Of a stretch of 49,294 bases of DNA, positions 33,316-42,553 are shown one piece after another. Position 1 is the stretch's first letter. Each line of letters begins with the position of its first letter. The DNA is from Elusimicrobiota bacterium. Lineage in GTDB: Bacteria > Elusimicrobiota > Elusimicrobia > UBA1565 > UBA9628. The DNA lies in assembly GCA_030696455.1 (NCBI GenBank), contig JAUYSH010000106.1:1-49294 (forward strand), read 5' to 3'. Both the position numbers and the translations under genes were made by a program. The notes under the pieces are model-generated. The model did no database searches, was not told the DNA's origin, and saw only the letters and a program-made list of their open reading frames with translations.

Positions 33316-34443
33316 ATGATGAACAACCTATCGACGCTGTCGGATGATGAACTGATCCGTTCGATCAAGTCTTTGACTGGAAATGAACGAAGCATCCTCG
33401 TTTCCATTCTGAAGCATCTGACCGAATTCGAAAATCGCCGCCTCTCCGATAGGAAAGGATTTCCCTCTCTGTTCGATTACTGCGTACGAGAACTGCGCTA
33501 TGCCCAAGGGGAATCTCTTCGGAGGATCCGCGCGGCACGCGCCGCAAAACGATTCGAGGTGCTTTATGGGCTCATCAGGCGCGGGACGTTATCCTTGACG
33601 ACCGTGGCTTTGCTCGAGCCGCATTTGAAATGGAACAACTATCGAAAACTGATCCGCGCTTCGAAAGGATTAAGCACTCGCGAAGTCGAGGCGCTGGTCG
33701 CTTCGCTGAATCCCATCGCAGCCGCGCCAAAGGAACGAATCCGGATGTTGACGGTGGCGCCATCTTTGCCCGACGCGACGCCGGCAGAATTATTTTCGGC
33801 GCCCATTCCGCCTGCTGGGCCGATGGCGGAGCCTCCGACGAGACCGACGATCGCGGTGTCTCCGACGGTACCGCCGACGCCGGAGGTGCCGGCCGGCCTG
33901 CCGGAGATGATGCCGCCCCCGTCGCCCCCGTCGCTCCCGCCCTCCCCCGCGCCGGTGCAGCGGGTACAATTCTCCTTCACCGCCGATGAGGCGTTTCTGC
34001 GCGACTTCGAGCGGGCCAAGGAGTTGTCGCGCCATAAATGGCCGGCGGGGAAGGCGGAAGAGGTTTTCGCGGGGGCGCTCAAGGTTCTGCTCGATAAGAT
34101 CGATCCGGACCGGCGGCGGCGGCGGCGCGAGCGCGCGCGGCGGCTGGCGGCCGGCGCCCGGAGCTGCGGGACATCCCGAGCGGTGAAGGACGAGGTATGG
34201 GAGAGGGACGGCGGTCGGTGCGTCTATCCGGGGCCCGGCGGCGGCGTGTGCGGCGCGCGGGCCGGGCTTGAATTCGATCACGTCCGGCCATGGGCTCGGG
34301 GCGGCTCGAATGACGCGGCGAACGTCCGGCTGCTGTGCCGAGCGCACAACGATCTCGAGGCCAGGCGGGAGTTCGGCGGCGCGCTCATCGACGCGGCCGT
34401 CGCCCGACGGCGGACGGCCTTGCGGAGGGAGGCGAAAATATAA
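33316..34443 (+). CDS. DUF222-type HNH endonuclease-like protein
   Basis: A 375-residue protein. The N-terminal helical part (1-140; SLFDYCVRELRYAQGESLRRIRAARAAKRF, then LSLTTVALLEPHL) resembles DUF222-like regions; residues 150-205 are a Pro-rich linker; the C-terminus has an HNH nuclease site with VWERDGGRC, LEFDHVRPWARGG and NVRLLCRAHN. Such proteins occur in many copies in some bacterial genomes and are mobile or defence-related nucleases. The first 400 bases are much less GC-biased than the rest and than neighbours, a sign of recent or separate origin. Two start ATGs follow each other (33316 and 33319). Confidence 0.85.
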   Translation: MMNNLSTLSDDELIRSIKSLTGNERSILVSILKHLTEFENRRLSDRKGFPSLFDYCVRELRYAQGESLRRIRAARAAKRFEVLYGLIRRGTLSLTTVALLEPHLKWNNYRKLIRASKGLSTREVEALVASLNPIAAAPKERIRMLTVAPSLPDATPAELFSAPIPPAGPMAEPPTRPTIAVSPTVPPTPEVPAGLPEMMPPPSPPSLPPSPAPVQRVQFSFTADEAFLRDFERAKELSRHKWPAGKAEEVFAGALKVLLDKIDPDRRRRRRERARRLAAGARSCGTSRAVKDEVWERDGGRCVYPGPGGGVCGARAGLEFDHVRPWARGGSNDAANVRLLCRAHNDLEARREFGGALIDAAVARRRTALRREAKI

Positions 34444-34458
34444 GAAAATGCTGGCGAA

Positions 34459-35568
34459 TTGACTGGTTTATACGCCCACATCCCGTTCTGCTCGGTGAAG
34501 TGCTTCTATTGCGACTTCGCCGCTTTTTCTGGGCAGGACAAGCTCGCAGACCGCTACCTCGTGGCACTCGAGGCTGAGGCGGCTTACCATCCCGCCGTGA
34601 CCCCCGACACCTTATACATCGGCGGCGGCACGCCCTCGGAGCTGACGGCGACGCAGATCGGCGAGCTCTACGGCCGCCTGCGCCGCGCCTATCCCGGCGC
34701 GCGCTTCTCGGAGTCCACGTTCGAGGGAAACCCCGAGAGCCTCGACGAGGAGAAGCTCGCCGTGCTCGCCCGCGAGGGCGTGACCCGGCTCTCGATCGGC
34801 CTGCAGACCGCCGACGACGGCCTGCTGAAGGCGATCGGCCGCCGTCACACCGCCGCCGACTTCGCCGCGGCTTTCCTCGCCGCGCGCGCCGCCGGCATCC
34901 CGGCCCTGTCGGTGGACCTGATGTTCGGCCTGCCGGGGCAGACGCTCGACAGCCTGCGCGCGACGCTCGACTTCGTGCTCGCGCTGGCGCCGGAGCACAT
35001 CTCGCTGTACGGCCTGCAGATCGAGGACCGCACCTTGTTCGCCAAGCGCGGCGTCCAGGAGGACGGGGACCTCTCTCGCGAGATGTTCGACCTCTCGATG
35101 CGTTCGCTCGCCGCGGCCGGCCTCGAGCAGTACGAGATCTCCAACTACGCCAGGCCGGGCCATCGCTCCGCCCACAACGTCAATTACTGGAAGCGCGGCG
35201 AGTACATCGGCCTCGGCTGCTCGGCGGCGTCCTACTACGACGGCCGCCGCCAGGCCAACGAGCACCGCCTACACGCCTACCTCGACGCCGTCGAGGCGGG
35301 CCGCCGCCCACTCGCCGAGGACGAGTCCCCGCGCGGCCTCGAGGCGATCGGCGAGGAGGCCTTCCTCGGCCTGCGCCTGCTCGAGGGCTTCGTCCCGTCG
35401 GAGGCGCTGCGCAAGGAGTTCGCCGGCGAATGGGCCATGCTGAAGTCACGCGGCCTCGTCAGCGAAGAGGGCCCGCTGTGGCGCCTCTCGGCCGAGGGCG
35501 TGTTCCTCGCCAACGACGCTTTTCAGGAATTCGTCCCGCCGTTCGATCGTGAGGAGGCCCCCGTATGA
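34459..35568 (+). CDS. hemW: HemW-type radical SAM protein (heme chaperone)
   Basis: A 369-residue radical SAM protein, formerly annotated as oxygen-independent coproporphyrinogen oxidase. YAHIPFC-SVK-C-FY-C (residues 5-18) is diagnostic, with YIGGGTPSEL, EGNPESL, SIGLQT, DLMFGLPGQT and the HNVNYWKRGEYIGLGCSA segment. The start appears to be TTG at 34459; there is no in-frame ATG before the motif. HemW lacks the oxidase-specific N-terminal residues and transfers heme. Its stop overlaps the PhoH-like gene (ATGA). Confidence 0.93.
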   Translation: MTGLYAHIPFCSVKCFYCDFAAFSGQDKLADRYLVALEAEAAYHPAVTPDTLYIGGGTPSELTATQIGELYGRLRRAYPGARFSESTFEGNPESLDEEKLAVLAREGVTRLSIGLQTADDGLLKAIGRRHTAADFAAAFLAARAAGIPALSVDLMFGLPGQTLDSLRATLDFVLALAPEHISLYGLQIEDRTLFAKRGVQEDGDLSREMFDLSMRSLAAAGLEQYEISNYARPGHRSAHNVNYWKRGEYIGLGCSAASYYDGRRQANEHRLHAYLDAVEAGRRPLAEDESPRGLEAIGEEAFLGLRLLEGFVPSEALRKEFAGEWAMLKSRGLVSEEGPLWRLSAEGVFLANDAFQEFVPPFDREEAPV

Positions 35569-36866
35569 AGACCTTCGTGCTCGACACCAACGTGATACTT
35601 CACGATCCGATGTCCATGTTCTCCTTCGAAGGCTCGCGCGTCGTCCTTCCGCTGACCGTCATCGAGGAGCTCGACACCTTCAAGCGCAACAACGACGAGC
35701 GCGGCCGCTCGGCGCGCTTCGTCTCGCGCAAGCTCGACGAGCTCCGCCGCGGCGGCAAGCTGTCGAACTGGGTCCCGCTCGAGCACGGCGGCAAGCTCAA
35801 GGTCGAGATCCAGGTCTCCGACGGGCTTCCGAAGGCGTTCTCCGCGCACACCAAGGACAACGAGATCCTGAGCTGCGCGCTCTACCTCAAGAAGCAGGGC
35901 GAGAACATCGTGTTCATCTCCAAGGACATCAACCTGAGGATCAAGGCGGAGTCGCTCGGCCTCGAAACGCAGGACTACGAGAAGGAGAAGGTCGACATCG
36001 ACGACCTGTACAAAGGCTGGCGCGAGGCCGCCGTCACCGGCGAGGAGATCGACGCGTTCTACCGCGACAAGCGCGTGCCGGCGACGATCCCGGACCTGAT
36101 CCCCAACGAGTTCATCATCCTCAAGGCCGAGGGCACCTCGAAGAGCGCTCTCGCGCGCTACGACCAGAAGACGAAGTCGCTCGTGCCGCTGATCCGGGCC
36201 GACTCCGCCCCGTGGGGCATCAAGCCGCTGAACGTCGAGCAGCGCTTCGCGCTCGAGCTGCTGCTCAACCCCGACATCCAGCTCGTGACCCTCGTCGGCC
36301 TCGCCGGCTCGGGCAAGACGATGATCGCGCTCGCCTCCGCGCTCCAGCAGACCCTCGAGGAGAAACTCTACCGCCGCATCCTCGTCGCCCGTCCCGTCAT
36401 CGCCGTGGGCCACGACCTGGGCTTCCTGCCCGGCACGAAGGAGGAGAAGCTCACCAACTGGATGGGCGCGATCTACGACAACCTGTCCTACCTCCTCGAG
36501 AAGCCGAAGGGATCCGTCGAGACCTCCGACATGGACATCCAGATGCTGATGGAGGACGGCGTCCTCGAGATCGAGGCCGTCACCTACCTGCGCGGCCGCA
36601 CCTTGCCGGGCCTGCTGATCATCATCGACGACGCCCAGAACCTGACGCCGCACGAGATCAAGACGATCATCTCGCGCGCCGGCCAGGGCGCGAAGATCGT
36701 GCTGACCGGCGACCCGCATCAGGTGGACAACTACTACCTCGACGCGACCTCCAACGGCCTCACCAACCTGGTCGAGCGCTTCAAGGGCCAAGGGCTGTTC
36801 GGCCACGTCACCTTCACCAAGAGCGAGCGCTCCGTGCTGGCCGCCTTGGCCTCGGACCTGCTGTGA
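35565..36866 (+). CDS. PhoH-like ATPase with PIN domain
   Basis: A 433-residue PIN-PhoH fusion (PhoH2 type), implicated in RNA unwinding and cleavage. The PIN domain (1-140) begins KTFVLDTNVILHDP and includes the acidic residues of ELDTFKRNNDERGRSAR. The PhoH ATPase (about 220-433) has Walker A GLAGSGKTMIAL, RPVIAVGHDLGFLPGTKEEKL, LIIIDDAQNLTPHE (Walker B) and LTGDPHQVD. Operon with hemW upstream and a receiver protein downstream (GTGA overlap). Confidence 0.95.
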   Translation: MKTFVLDTNVILHDPMSMFSFEGSRVVLPLTVIEELDTFKRNNDERGRSARFVSRKLDELRRGGKLSNWVPLEHGGKLKVEIQVSDGLPKAFSAHTKDNEILSCALYLKKQGENIVFISKDINLRIKAESLGLETQDYEKEKVDIDDLYKGWREAAVTGEEIDAFYRDKRVPATIPDLIPNEFIILKAEGTSKSALARYDQKTKSLVPLIRADSAPWGIKPLNVEQRFALELLLNPDIQLVTLVGLAGSGKTMIALASALQQTLEEKLYRRILVARPVIAVGHDLGFLPGTKEEKLTNWMGAIYDNLSYLLEKPKGSVETSDMDIQMLMEDGVLEIEAVTYLRGRTLPGLLIIIDDAQNLTPHEIKTIISRAGQGAKIVLTGDPHQVDNYYLDATSNGLTNLVERFKGQGLFGHVTFTKSERSVLAALASDLL

Positions 36867-37258
36867 CGGCCAAGGTCGAGCGCGCCGGGCCGCGCCGGAA
36901 GATCGTCATCGTCGACGACGACGTGCTGATCCGCGAGACCGTGCGCCTGGCGCTCGACCACGCGGGCTTCTACGTCATCGCGGTGGGCGAGCCGGAGCGG
37001 GCGCTGGCCGTCGTGCGCGCGGAAAGGCCCGATCTCGTCATCATGGACCTGTATATGCCCGGCTTCGACGGGCGCGAGCTGATCCGCGCGCTCAAGTCCG
37101 ATCCGGAGATCGCGAAGACGCCCGTGATCCTCTTCTCCGGCTCCGACGAGGCGATCGACGTCGTCAGCGGTCTGCAGTCCGGCGCCGTCGAGTACCTGGG
37201 CAAGCCGATCGACGGCGAGGTGCTTCTCGCCAAGATCAACCACATCCTGAAGGCCTGA
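36863..37258 (+). CDS. Single-domain response regulator
   Basis: A 131-residue CheY-like receiver without output domain. Acidic pocket Asp19/Asp20, phospho-acceptor Asp62 (VIMDLYMPGFDG), Ser92 and Lys114 (YLGKP) are all present. GTG start overlaps the PhoH-like stop (GTGA). Kinase and target are not in the window. Placement between phoH-like and valS is probably only operon sharing. Confidence 0.93.
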   Translation: MTAKVERAGPRRKIVIVDDDVLIRETVRLALDHAGFYVIAVGEPERALAVVRAERPDLVIMDLYMPGFDGRELIRALKSDPEIAKTPVILFSGSDEAIDVVSGLQSGAVEYLGKPIDGEVLLAKINHILKA

Positions 37259-37259
37259 C

Positions 37260-39851
37260 ATGCTCGAGAAAGCCTACGATCCGAAGCCGGTCGAAGAGGC
37301 GCGCCTCGCCTCCTGGGACGCGGCCAAGCTCTCGCACAGCGAGCCGGTCGCGGGCAAGAAGCCGTACACCATCGTCATCCCGCCGCCGAACGTGACGGGC
37401 GCGCTGCACATCGGCCACGCCCTCAACAACACTTTGCAGGACGCGCTGATCCGGCATCACCGCATGCTCGGCGGCGAGTCGTGCTGGGTGCCGGGCTGCG
37501 ACCACGGCGGCATCGCCACGCAGAACGTGATGGAGAAGCAGCTCAAGTCCGAGGGAAAGAGCCGCTTCGACCTCGGGCGCGAGGCGTTCCTCGAGCGCAT
37601 GCAAGCGTGGACGCGCGATTGCAAAAAAACGATTTTGGGACAGCTGCATCGTCTCGGGGCGTCTCTCGATTGGGAGAGGGAAGCGTTCACGATGGACGAG
37701 CCGCGCGCGAGGGCCGTGTTTCACGCCTTCAAGACGCTCTGGGAACGGGGCCTGATCTATCGCGGGGAACGGCTCGTGAACTGGTGCGTCCGGTGCGGAA
37801 CGGCGCTCTCGGATATAGAAGTCGAAAGGGAAGAACGGAAGGGGGCTCTTTACCACATCCATTATAAGAACGCCGACGGCGGGGACGGAATCGTCGTCGC
37901 CACGACGCGACCGGTCACGATGTTTGGCGACACCGCGGTCGCGATCAATCCGAAGGATGATCGCTGGAAGCACATGGTCGGGAAAAAAGTCTTGATTCCT
38001 CTGATCGATCGCGAGATACCGATCATCGAGGACTCCTATGTCGACTTCGAGTTCGGTACCGGCGGACTCAAGGTTACGCCCGCTCACGACCAAAACGACT
38101 GGGAGCTCGGCGAACGGCATCAATTGCCTGCCATCAAAGCGATCGGGCCCGACGGCAAGCTGACCGAGGCGGCGGGCCCCTACGCGGGACTGTCGCGCGA
38201 GAAGGCGCACGACGCGGTCACGGCCGATCTGGAAGCGAAGGGATATCTGGTCAAGAAGGAGGATCACCGCAGCGCCGTGCAGGCCTGCGAGCGCTGCGGC
38301 TCCGTCATCGAGCCGCTCCTGTCGCTGCAGTGGTTCGTCAAGCAGACCGAGCTCGCCAAGGAGCCTTTGCGCGCGCTCGACGCCGGCGAGTTCAAGATCT
38401 ATCCGAAGAACTGGGAAAAGCCTTACCGCGACTGGCTCGTCAACATCAAGGACTGGTGCGTCTCGCGCCAGATCTGGTGGGGCCACCGCATCCCCGTCTG
38501 GTACAAGGAGGGGGAGAAGCCCGTCGTCTCCCTCGACTCGCCCGGCGCGGGCTGGACCCAGGACACGGACGTGCTCGACACCTGGTTCTCCTCGGCCCTG
38601 TGGCCGCTGTCCGTGTTCGGCTGGCCGGAGAAGACCCGGGATCTCGACTACTACTACCCGACCTCGACCCTCGTCACCGGCTACGAGATCATGTACCTCT
38701 GGGTCGCGCGCATGCAGATGATGGGGCATGCCTTCATGGGCAAGCCCGCGTTCCCGGTCGCGGTCATGAACGGCATCGTGCGCGACAAGAGCGGCAAGAA
38801 GATGTCGAAGTCGCTCGGCAACGTGATCGACCCGCTGGTCATGATGGACAAGCACGGCACCGACGCGCTGCGCTTCGCCCTGATGGCCCAGGCTTTCCCC
38901 GGCAAGGACATCGCCTTCGACGAGCAAAGCGTCGTCGGCGCCCGAAACTTCGTCAACAAGCTTTGGAACTCGACGCGCTTCGTGCTGATGAATTTGCCGG
39001 AGACGCCCGCGGTCTACGCGCTCTCGGCGGATTACCTCGAGGCGTCCGACAGGTGGATCCTGTCCCGCTACCAGCAGGTCATCTCCCGCGCGCAGGCGAG
39101 CCTGGACGCCTACGACCCGGCCGCCGCCGCGCAGGAGCTGTACGTGTTCCTGTGGGACGAGTTCTGCGCCTGGTACATCGAGCTCGCGAAGGGACGCCTC
39201 ACGGGCCCCGAAGGCGCGGGCAAGGACGCGGTCCGCGCCGTGCTCGTCCAGGTCCTCGCGGGCTCGCTGAAGCTGCTGCACCCGATCATGCCCTTCGTCA
39301 CCGAGGAGCTCTACGCCGCGATCAAGCCGTTCGCGGGCGAGTCGGCCGAGTTCATCCTGAAGAGCGGCTATCCGAAGCTCGGCGCCGACTGGTCGAACCC
39401 CGCGATCGAGAAGGAGATGGGCAAGGTGATGGGCGCGGTGAACGCGATCCGCTCCCTGCGCTCCCAGCTCAACGTCCCGCCCGGGCTCAAGATCAAGGCC
39501 GTCGTCGACGGCGAAGTCCGGCATCACGCCTATCTTCTGCTGCTGGCCCAGCTGGAGAGCCTCGAGCCGATGAGCGGCGGCCGTCCCGCGCAGAGCGCGA
39601 CCGCCGTCGCCGACGGCGCGACCTTCCATATCGCGCTCGCCGGCGTCATCGACTTCGCCAAGGAGCGCGAGCGCCTGGCCAAGGACCTGGCCAAGGCCGA
39701 GGGCGACATCGAGAAGCGCGCCGCCAAGCTCAAGAACATGTCCGCCGCCGCCAACGCCCCCGCGGAGAAGGTCGCCGAGGCCAAGGAGCAGCACGACGCC
39801 GCGCTCGCCCGCCGCGACCGTCTCAAAGAGACGATCGCCGTTTTGTCGTGA
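37260..39851 (+). CDS. valS: Valyl-tRNA synthetase
   Basis: An 863-residue class I synthetase that charges tRNA-Val and edits Thr-tRNA. It has PPPNVTGALHIGHALNN (His50-Ile-Gly-His53), the editing CP1 domain (VVATTRPVTMFGDTAVAINP), the KMSKSLGN signature, and a C-terminal coiled coil (IDFAKERERLAKDLAKAEGDIEKR) typical of ValS. Bases 37610-38130, within the catalytic and editing regions, use GAA, AAA, CGA and GAT far more than the flanks, an intragenic codon mosaic. The stop overlaps the next gene (GTGA). Confidence 0.97.
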   Translation: MLEKAYDPKPVEEARLASWDAAKLSHSEPVAGKKPYTIVIPPPNVTGALHIGHALNNTLQDALIRHHRMLGGESCWVPGCDHGGIATQNVMEKQLKSEGKSRFDLGREAFLERMQAWTRDCKKTILGQLHRLGASLDWEREAFTMDEPRARAVFHAFKTLWERGLIYRGERLVNWCVRCGTALSDIEVEREERKGALYHIHYKNADGGDGIVVATTRPVTMFGDTAVAINPKDDRWKHMVGKKVLIPLIDREIPIIEDSYVDFEFGTGGLKVTPAHDQNDWELGERHQLPAIKAIGPDGKLTEAAGPYAGLSREKAHDAVTADLEAKGYLVKKEDHRSAVQACERCGSVIEPLLSLQWFVKQTELAKEPLRALDAGEFKIYPKNWEKPYRDWLVNIKDWCVSRQIWWGHRIPVWYKEGEKPVVSLDSPGAGWTQDTDVLDTWFSSALWPLSVFGWPEKTRDLDYYYPTSTLVTGYEIMYLWVARMQMMGHAFMGKPAFPVAVMNGIVRDKSGKKMSKSLGNVIDPLVMMDKHGTDALRFALMAQAFPGKDIAFDEQSVVGARNFVNKLWNSTRFVLMNLPETPAVYALSADYLEASDRWILSRYQQVISRAQASLDAYDPAAAAQELYVFLWDEFCAWYIELAKGRLTGPEGAGKDAVRAVLVQVLAGSLKLLHPIMPFVTEELYAAIKPFAGESAEFILKSGYPKLGADWSNPAIEKEMGKVMGAVNAIRSLRSQLNVPPGLKIKAVVDGEVRHHAYLLLLAQLESLEPMSGGRPAQSATAVADGATFHIALAGVIDFAKERERLAKDLAKAEGDIEKRAAKLKNMSAAANAPAEKVAEAKEQHDAALARRDRLKETIAVLS

Positions 39852-40603
39852 GCATCGTCGCCCTGGCCGTTTATCTCGCGGCCTCGGCCGCGGCCCAGTC
39901 GCCGATGTACGGCGCCAACGCCGCGCCGGAGGCCTCGACGGCGGACGCGGCCGCCTCGACTGCGGCGGTGGCGGCGTCGACCTCGACGGCCCCGCCGGAC
40001 GACTCCACCGGCCGGGGCTTCAAGGTGGGAGGCGGCGAGCCCAAGCCCAAGCTCTCCCGCCCGATGCACGCCGTGATCCACAAGGACGCCGTGGACTGGG
40101 AGCCCCTCTCGCTGCGCGTCGGGGGCGTGCCCGGCTCCGCCGACAACGCCGTCGCGCTGAAGGTCGTTAAGGTCAAAGGCCGCCTGAAAGGCGAGCATTC
40201 CGGGGCCCGCTCCGCCGCCCGCCTGCACAAGGGCCCCAAGAACTCGACGTGGCTGGTGATCTCGCTTTACCCCAAGTCGCTCGAGGCCAAGCGGACGCAT
40301 TTCGAGCTCCGCTTCCGTCTCGTCGAAGGCTTCGTCGAGGAAGCCGCCGCCGCGGCCGTCAAGGTGACCGACCGTCGCCGCCAGAAGTCGGACCGGCTCC
40401 TCGATTCCTTCGACCTTCGCGCGCGGGCGATCGAATACGAGTCGGAGCAGCCCGGCTCGGGGCAGATCACCGTCGCCGAGCTGGACCCCCGCCCCGGCTC
40501 CTCCGCGCGCAACTCGGGGCGCCTCGAGAAGGCGGAGTTCGCGCACACGGACTTCGGCTTCGTGAACCTGTCCTGGTCCGTCCGCGGGCTGGCGAGTCGC
40601 TAG
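39848..40603 (+). CDS. Exported protein of unknown function
   Basis: A 251-residue protein starting at GTG 39848 (overlapping the valS stop). Signal peptide MSIVALAVYLAASAAA is followed by a low-complexity Ala/Ser/Thr stretch (residues 20-50) and a folded region with strands (NAVALKVVKVKGRLKGEHSG, STWLVISLYPKSL, THFELRFRLVEGF) and a C-terminal FAHTDFGFVNLSWSV. No family recognised. It ends 4 bases into the convergent beta-propeller gene. Low-complexity linker after the signal recalls the other exported proteins here. Confidence 0.7.
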   Translation: MSIVALAVYLAASAAAQSPMYGANAAPEASTADAAASTAAVAASTSTAPPDDSTGRGFKVGGGEPKPKLSRPMHAVIHKDAVDWEPLSLRVGGVPGSADNAVALKVVKVKGRLKGEHSGARSAARLHKGPKNSTWLVISLYPKSLEAKRTHFELRFRLVEGFVEEAAAAAVKVTDRRRQKSDRLLDSFDLRARAIEYESEQPGSGQITVAELDPRPGSSARNSGRLEKAEFAHTDFGFVNLSWSVRGLASR

Positions 40604-41805
40604 AGCTCGGCGGGCGGCCAGCCCGCCCGCCGAGCGGCGGCCGCGCAGCGGGTCCTCGGCGCGCGCGGCCCTTCGGCGCTGCCGCACACGAGCAGCAGGC
40701 GGCCGCCCGACACCGACCAGTAGTGGTACTCCTCGCCGTCGAAAACGGTCGGGGCCGGGATGAGCGGCATCGGCGCGCCCGTCTCCGCGATGCGCCCGTT
40801 CAGGCCGACGGCGACGCCCTGCGGGGCCAGCATCGGATAGACGAAGTGCCGGCCTCCCGGCGCGAGGCCGACCTTCGGCGGCTGCCCGCCGGGGTGGAGC
40901 GACTTGCCCCCGCTGAACGCCATGTGGATCTGCGCGCGCTCGCTGACCCCGGTCATGATGACGTCCTGGAACGCGCGCCCGCGGTCGTCGACCGAGACGG
41001 AGCAGTCCGCGCAGCGCCTCATCTCGACGGGCAGGCCGTTCACGATGAGCGCGTCGTAGCCGTTCTCGGTGTCGACGGCGGCGAGGAACGCGCTGTGCGC
41101 GCCGTTCGCGCTGAACACGGGGACGCTCGCGGCGTTGTACGGGCCGAAGGTCGTCTTGTCGATCTCGACGTAGATCAGGCCGTCGGAGCCGGTGTAGACG
41201 CCGGCGGCGCGGCGCAGGTCGCGGCTCGTCGACGCCCCGGTGAAAGGCGTCTTCTCGACGGGCTTGTGGTTCCGGTACAGCCAGGTCGCGCCGCCGAACT
41301 CGACGAAGTACAAGGTCTGGTCCTCGGTGACGGCGAGGTGCAGCGGCGGCTCCTTGAACGCCGGGCCCGACCCCTGCTGGGAGACGACGGACCAGCCCTT
41401 GGGCGTGCGCGCGACGTAGGCGGCGTTGCTCCCGCCCGGGCTGAGCATGAAGCCGTGAAGCTCGTCATGCGCGCCGCCGGCGCGCTTGCCATTTATAGCG
41501 GGGGCGACGCCCAGCAGCTTGCCGGCCTTGTCGAGGACGCCGGTCGAGTGCAGGAGGATCGAGCCGTTCGCGTTGAGGGCGCCGGGACCGGTCAACTCGC
41601 CCTCCGCCCCTTTCGCGCGGACGCGGCCGTCCACGATCCAGCGGTCGCCGTCCGCGTCGGACTCGAGATAGGCGTAATGGTAGCCATCCTCCGACCAGAT
41701 GGTCCCCGGGGGCGGATCCTGGCCGGCGTCGTACACATCGAGCCCGGCGCGCGCGGGCGCGGCGGCCGCGAGCAGCAGCGCGGCGGCGAGGCTAGCGCTT
41801 CGCAA
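40600..41805 (-). CDS. Exported beta-propeller-like protein
   Basis: A 401-residue exported protein with signal peptide ending AAAAPARAG. The mature part is a series of about six to seven short repeats with the WD40/TolB-like look of hydrophobic strand, turn, strand: TIWSEDGYHYAYLESD, GFMLSPGGSNAAYVAR, VFSANGAHSAFLAAV, GLAPGGRHFVYPML, VFDGEEYHYWSVSGG. Start is TTG, 14 bases inside the HPPD-like gene; no ATG is available. Cys pair in RRCADCS may bond. Downstream of the tyrosine operon, but its connection is only positional. Confidence 0.72.
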   Translation of the reverse strand: MRSASLAAALLLAAAAPARAGLDVYDAGQDPPPGTIWSEDGYHYAYLESDADGDRWIVDGRVRAKGAEGELTGPGALNANGSILLHSTGVLDKAGKLLGVAPAINGKRAGGAHDELHGFMLSPGGSNAAYVARTPKGWSVVSQQGSGPAFKEPPLHLAVTEDQTLYFVEFGGATWLYRNHKPVEKTPFTGASTSRDLRRAAGVYTGSDGLIYVEIDKTTFGPYNAASVPVFSANGAHSAFLAAVDTENGYDALIVNGLPVEMRRCADCSVSVDDRGRAFQDVIMTGVSERAQIHMAFSGGKSLHPGGQPPKVGLAPGGRHFVYPMLAPQGVAVGLNGRIAETGAPMPLIPAPTVFDGEEYHYWSVSGGRLLLVCGSAEGPRAPRTRCAAAARRAGWPPAEL

Positions 41806-42553
41806 CGGCCGCGGCGTGCTCGAGCATGTCGGCCTCGACCTGGTCGAGCAGGTCGTCGCCGATCTCCCAGACCTCGAGACCCTTCAGGCGGGCGGCGATC
41901 TTCTCCGACAGCTCGTCGCAGATGAACGGCGTCGCCTTGCCGCGCTGGTACTCGTTCTCCTTCTCGGCGTACAGGCCGAGGAAGGTCTTGTCGCGGAACC
42001 AGGCCTCGCGGTTGGAGGAGGTCTCGAGCTCCTTGAGCAGCTCCGGGCTCGGGTCGCGCTGGACGAACTCGAAGAACGTGGCCGTCGGCTTGCCGCCGGG
42101 GACCATCCACTCGCCGCTGAACACCTGGATCAGGTCGTCGTGGGAGTCCTTCAGGATCGGCGTGATGAAGTTGACGCCGCGCTCGAGGCAGAACTTATGG
42201 AACCCGACGAGGTCCGGCGTGCGCAGCGCGATATGCTGCCAATGGCATCCGCCGCCCCGGTTCCGGAGCATGGTCCGCACGTGCGAGCTCTGCCCCGCGG
42301 GCTCGGTCGGCTGCACGACGGCGACGACCGTCTGGTTGGGCACCTTCGCGTCCTTGTCCACGCCGATGCGCGAGGCGAAGGTCATCGACGCGGGCTTGAT
42401 CCCCGGCCAATTCGAGCGCTTTTCGTAGATAAGATCCTCTTTGGCCACGCCGAGGATTATGCGGAAAAGCGCGTAAGTGGTTTTATAAATGTCGGGCTCC
42501 ACCAGGAAGGTCATATGGTCGACGACGAAGTTATGAAAGGGTTGTTTCTTCAA
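41792..42553 (-). CDS. 4-hydroxyphenylpyruvate dioxygenase-like protein (short)
   Basis: A 253-residue VOC-fold enzyme. The iron ligands of HPPD can be placed as His13 (VVDHMTFLV), His107 (CHWQHIAL) and Glu162 (FFEFVQRD); the motif QHIALxTPD is diagnostic for the catalytic half. Ordinary HPPD has about 350-400 residues in two VOC domains; this protein has only the catalytic part. With HmgA and FAH in the same operon the expected reaction is 4-hydroxyphenylpyruvate to homogentisate. A related ring-cleaving or hydroxylating VOC enzyme is an alternative. Overlaps the flavin reductase gene by 4 bases. Confidence 0.8.
   Translation of the reverse strand: MKKQPFHNFVVDHMTFLVEPDIYKTTYALFRIILGVAKEDLIYEKRSNWPGIKPASMTFASRIGVDKDAKVPNQTVVAVVQPTEPAGQSSHVRTMLRNRGGGCHWQHIALRTPDLVGFHKFCLERGVNFITPILKDSHDDLIQVFSGEWMVPGGKPTATFFEFVQRDPSPELLKELETSSNREAWFRDKTFLGLYAEKENEYQRGKATPFICDELSEKIAARLKGLEVWEIGDDLLDQVEADMLEHAAAVAKR

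Noticed and set aside
34079-34291. Minus-strand Arg-rich small proteins in the HNH region
   Set aside because: Shadow frames of the Arg-rich HNH segment with no ribosome binding site.
37236-39794. An 852-codon open frame antisense to valS
   Set aside because: Low-complexity translation without recognisable domain; valS on the other strand is clear.
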